DNA of 64,000 nucleotides from Aquanectria penicillioides (taxonomy: Eukaryota; Ascomycota; Sordariomycetes; Hypocreales; Nectriaceae), in NCBI GenBank assembly GCA_003415625.1, contig PYIU01000001.1:2604001-2668000 (forward strand). The letters run 5' to 3'. The notes below the pieces were generated by a model that worked only from the letters and a program-made list of their open reading frames with translations, made no database searches and was not told the DNA's origin. The position numbers and the translations under genes are program-made. This document shows, piece after piece, positions 61,206 to 64,000 of this stretch. Position 1 is the first letter of the stretch; each line of letters starts with the position of its first letter.

Positions 61206-61214
61206 TTATCTGAT
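61206..61214 (-). promoter_or_regulatory. SreA-type iron-responsive GATA site
   Basis: Minus-strand ATCAGATAA fits the ATCWGATAA consensus of fungal iron GATA repressors exactly. An overlapping second AGATAA lies at 61201-61206. It is 149 bp before the siderophore transporter start, which fits repression by SreA under iron sufficiency. Confidence 0.75.
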
Positions 61215-61362
61215 CTCCTGAAGCGCGCCTGCCTGCTGATTCACGTCGGGTCACAATATTGCAACCATATCTCTCAGAGGCTACATATCTCATCTACCAG
61301 TCATACGCGCGCTTCTGTATAGCTTCGAGAAAAATTCCAGAAAATCGCGTATCGTCCCAGAT

Positions 61363-63144
61363 ATGGCTTCACGCGGCGAAGCGTCGCCGCTGCTGGGCCG
61401 CAGCCCGACCTCTGCTCGGAGATCGTCGGCGGCCTCGGAGCAATTACCTCACGATTCTGACAGCGGGATGGGCGGTTTGCATCAGAGTCTGAAGCCATCG
61501 GGGGAGTCGTCTGGTGTCGCGAGAATGACACTTGCGTCTGCTCACTTGTCGAAAAACGATCGCATATGGCTTTTCCTCGGCATCTTCATCGTTGGCTACG
61601 CATATGGCCTGGAGAGCCAGGTTCGATCTACGTACCAGCCATATGCGACATCCAGCTTCTCTCTGCACTCTTACCTGTCAACTATCAACGTCTTGCGCAA
61701 CGTTATTGCTGTTGCAGTCCAACCGACCGCTGCCAAGGTGGCTGATGTAGCTGGCCGCTTCGAGATGATCGCGCTGTCCACCGTTCTGTACGCTGTGGGC
61801 ATCACGATCGAAGCAAGCGCCCAGTCTGTGGAAGCATTTTGCACAGGCTCCATCATTTACCAGGCAGGATATACCGCCATTGTGTTGCTCATGGAGGTCC
61901 TTATTGCCGACTTCTCGTCCATGCGCGCCCGTGTCTTCTTCAGCTACGTCCCAGCCATCCCGTTCCTCGTCAACACGTGGATCAGCGGTAACATCACATC
62001 TGCTGTCCTACGGGCCACTTCATGGCGCTGGGGCCTCGGCATGTGGGCCATCATCTATCCTATTGCTTCCTTGCCTCTGCTCATCTGCCTCTACTCCATC
62101 GAGCGGCGCTCACGGAAGTCATCCACCGATGGGGACGACGAATCGTTTAATTCCAAACGGTCTGCTTCCGAAATGCTTCAAAAAGTCGACTTTTTTGGTC
62201 TTGTTACCGTTATTGCGGCGTTCTCACTAATCCTTGCGCCGTTGACGGTAGCCGGAGGAAAGGTCACACACTGGCGTGATATCCGCATCATCACTCCCCT
62301 TGTGTTAGGCCTCTGTTGCGTTCCTCTATTCATCATGTGGGAAAAACGGGCGAAGAGCCCTCTTGTCCCTTTCCATCTTCTCCGAGACCGCGGCGTGTGG
62401 TCTGCCTTGGCTGTCCGAAGCATGCTCAACTTTGCTTGGTCCACGCAGGGCAACTATCTTTACACCGTTCTCATTGTCGCATTTGACTTTCCTGTGGAGA
62501 GTGCAACGCGTATCCTGTCATTCTTCTCCTTCTTTGGAGTTTTAAGCGGCATGATTGGCGGTCTTGTTATCTACAAGATTCGGCGACTAAAGTACATCAT
62601 TGTTGCGGGAACATGTCTCTTCATGCTCGCTTTTGTTGTTTTAATTATGCACCCTGGAGGTGCCTCTGAGGCATCCAAGTCGGGCATGATTGCTGCGCAG
62701 GTTTTGTTGGGCGTCGCTGGCGGCTTCTTCGCATACCCAACTCAGGCATCTATTCAAGCTTCTGCGTCGCGAGAACATGTCGCCATCATGACCGGTCTCT
62801 ACCTATCATTCTACAACGTTGGCAGTGCCTTCGGAACTTGCATGTCTGGTGCCATCTGGACGCAGACACTTTACAGCACGTTACAGTCGAACTTGGCATT
62901 CCAGCCAAATGAGACGTTGGCTCAGGCCATTTATGACTCACCATTTTCCGTAGTGCCCAAGTACCCTGTCGGGACAGAAATCCGAGATGCTATTATTTAC
63001 AGCTACAGTCACGTTCAGAAGTTGCTATGCATTGCGGGAGTATGTCTTTGCATTCCGATGATTGGCTTTGCCCTTGCATTGAGAAATCCACATTTGTCGG
63101 AGCATCAAGTTCAGCCAGAAGCTGAGGAGGATTCCAATAACTAA
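61363..63144 (+). CDS. Siderophore iron transporter (MFS, SIT family)
   Basis: Single exon, 593 residues, about 14 helices. A Ser-rich cytosolic N-terminus of about 65 residues is followed by FLGIFIVGYAYGLESQVRSTYQPYATSSF, the hallmark helix-1 and loop region of fungal siderophore transporters. Further marks are YTAIVLLMEVLIADFSSMRARVF, the ISGNI and SWRWGLGMWAI segments, PLVPFHLLRDRGVW, and the extracellular loop before the last helix (EIRDAIIYSYSHVQKLLCIAG), conserved in MirB and SIT1. Takes up ferric siderophores by proton symport at the plasma membrane. The promoter carries a perfect iron-GATA site plus CCAAT box, supporting iron control. No siderophore synthetase is adjacent. Confidence 0.95.
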   Translation: MASRGEASPLLGRSPTSARRSSAASEQLPHDSDSGMGGLHQSLKPSGESSGVARMTLASAHLSKNDRIWLFLGIFIVGYAYGLESQVRSTYQPYATSSFSLHSYLSTINVLRNVIAVAVQPTAAKVADVAGRFEMIALSTVLYAVGITIEASAQSVEAFCTGSIIYQAGYTAIVLLMEVLIADFSSMRARVFFSYVPAIPFLVNTWISGNITSAVLRATSWRWGLGMWAIIYPIASLPLLICLYSIERRSRKSSTDGDDESFNSKRSASEMLQKVDFFGLVTVIAAFSLILAPLTVAGGKVTHWRDIRIITPLVLGLCCVPLFIMWEKRAKSPLVPFHLLRDRGVWSALAVRSMLNFAWSTQGNYLYTVLIVAFDFPVESATRILSFFSFFGVLSGMIGGLVIYKIRRLKYIIVAGTCLFMLAFVVLIMHPGGASEASKSGMIAAQVLLGVAGGFFAYPTQASIQASASREHVAIMTGLYLSFYNVGSAFGTCMSGAIWTQTLYSTLQSNLAFQPNETLAQAIYDSPFSVVPKYPVGTEIRDAIIYSYSHVQKLLCIAGVCLCIPMIGFALALRNPHLSEHQVQPEAEEDSNN

Positions 63145-63698
63145 ACTCTACACCAAAGAACGGTTCTTGCGCAAGCAACCAGTTTAACCAGGACGATACA
63201 CGGAAGGTCTAGGTGGCGGATTGGGGTGCCCATACCTAATCACTGGCATGGCAAGCGCTGTGCATTTTCTTCTTATTTTTTGTTTCACCAATAGTCTTTA
63301 TTCCCGTCGACATCATAGCATAGCACACGCGAGCAGGAAGGCGCAGCAGCCTACCGTCTACCTCACAGATTTGTTTTCTTTTCCTTTGAGATGTCTCATA
63401 ATCCGAGCTGGCAACAGAAACAAGCACAGTTAGTTTGAACACACATAGAGATCTGAGTTTAGCCATCCAGGTTCTTACATAGAATGGAACACGAGTTTGA
63501 GAACAAATGAATACAGACCCTTGCTTACACTTGATTTAATCTAAATTTGGTCCATTCACAGTGCAAGCTTAGTGACCCCAGATGGTGTGGGAAATGTTAT
63601 ACATATCGAATAGTCCTGTTGCATGATTTGCTGTAGATTCATGAATCCAACTTACATCCCGTCATATTACATGCCCATACCCTTATTCCATTAACATT
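63145..63698. other. Convergent 3' flanks
   Basis: About 550 bp, AT-rich in its second half, between two converging stops. No gene. Confidence 0.55.
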
Positions 63699-64000
63699 TT
63701 AAACAGATCTGCAGGTGAATGGAGAGTGGTCGGTGCCTCCGGAAATCTGGTCCCGCTGTTGGAAGGTTAGTTGGTCGCCATGAAAAGAGGAACCTGCAAG
63801 CGCTTACAATATCGACAATGGTAGAATAGGTTCCACCAACGAGCACCACCAGTCCAACGACGATAGCAATGATGCTTCCCACGCTCATCAGAGCATTCTT
63901 TCCAGAAAACCAGTTCTCCCTCTTGCAGAGGAATCGGAACCAGAAAATACCGGGAAGGTAAAAGGAAAATCCAGACACGAAAAGGGCCGAGCACAGGGAA
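63699..64000 (-). CDS. Amino-acid transporter, C-terminal part (AVT-like)
   Basis: The gene runs off the right edge. Visible exons are 63808-64000 and 63699-63755, joined by a 52-nt intron with a CTAAC branch site. The encoded end contains two hydrophobic helices (FVSGFSFYLPGIFWFRFL and SIIAIVVGLVVLVGGTYSTI) and a short hydrophilic tail. The FYLPGIFWFR and GGTYSTIVDI pattern fits the transmembrane amino-acid transporter family (fungal Avt/neutral amino-acid transporters). Family assignment from the C-terminus alone is moderate. Substrate unknown. Confidence 0.7.

Overview
This window is nuclear DNA of a filamentous ascomycete (Pezizomycotina). Eurotiales (Penicillium/Aspergillus type) is the most likely order. 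The evidence is intron-bearing genes with short introns (mostly 46-70 nt, GTAAGT-like donors, CTAAC/CTGAC branch sites), an AA9 lytic polysaccharide monooxygenase, an HsbA-type cell-wall protein, fungal Zn2Cys6 regulators, RTA1 and siderophore-transporter families, and one intronless tRNA-Val(AAC). The order and species are inference. I rebuilt the exon-intron structures by hand. The exon sums are exact multiples of three in every intact gene, which supports the models.

Layout. 1-19 kb is a mixed region: a secreted AA9 LPMO, a DHA2-like MFS exporter, a secreted GH106-like glycosidase, an OrdA-like P450, a sugar transporter, an HsbA-type protein, an FMN split-barrel protein and an RTA1 membrane protein. 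20-32 kb looks like a polyol/ketose utilisation cluster: a sorbose-reductase-like SDR, a Zn2Cys6 regulator, a sugar transporter, a P-loop kinase of the uridine-kinase/FrcK type divergent from a second SDR, and a lactose-permease/hexose-type transporter. 33-41 kb holds two more Zn2Cys6 regulators (one Upc2-like) flanking a decayed FAD-linked oxidase. 42-53 kb holds an FAD monooxygenase, a pisatin-demethylase-like P450, an amino-acid/GABA permease, a RidA protein and a second P450, possibly a small catabolic or tailoring cluster. 54-64 kb holds a catalase-peroxidase (katG), a gene-poor 3.8 kb stretch, a siderophore transporter with an iron-GATA/CCAAT promoter element, and the end of an amino-acid transporter.

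Main discovery. Six copies of a 17-bp palindrome-type element, CGG-N4-CTGTGCT-CCG (a Gal4-like CGG-N11-CCG with a conserved core), lie in the promoters of SDR-1, the Zn2Cys6 gene itself, the sugar transporter (three copies) and the kinase/SDR-2 divergent promoter. This suggests a local, autoregulated regulon for an uncharacterised sugar or polyol pathway that uses an orphan kinase.

Sequence quality. Four genes (GH106-like, P450-1, lactose-permease-like transporter, katG) carry six single-base deletions, all within mononucleotide runs. Putting back one base at each gives full-length family-typical proteins. Homopolymer sequencing error is therefore more likely than true pseudogenes. The FAD-linked oxidase at 36-37.6 kb is different: it has substitution-type stop codons and looks truly dead.
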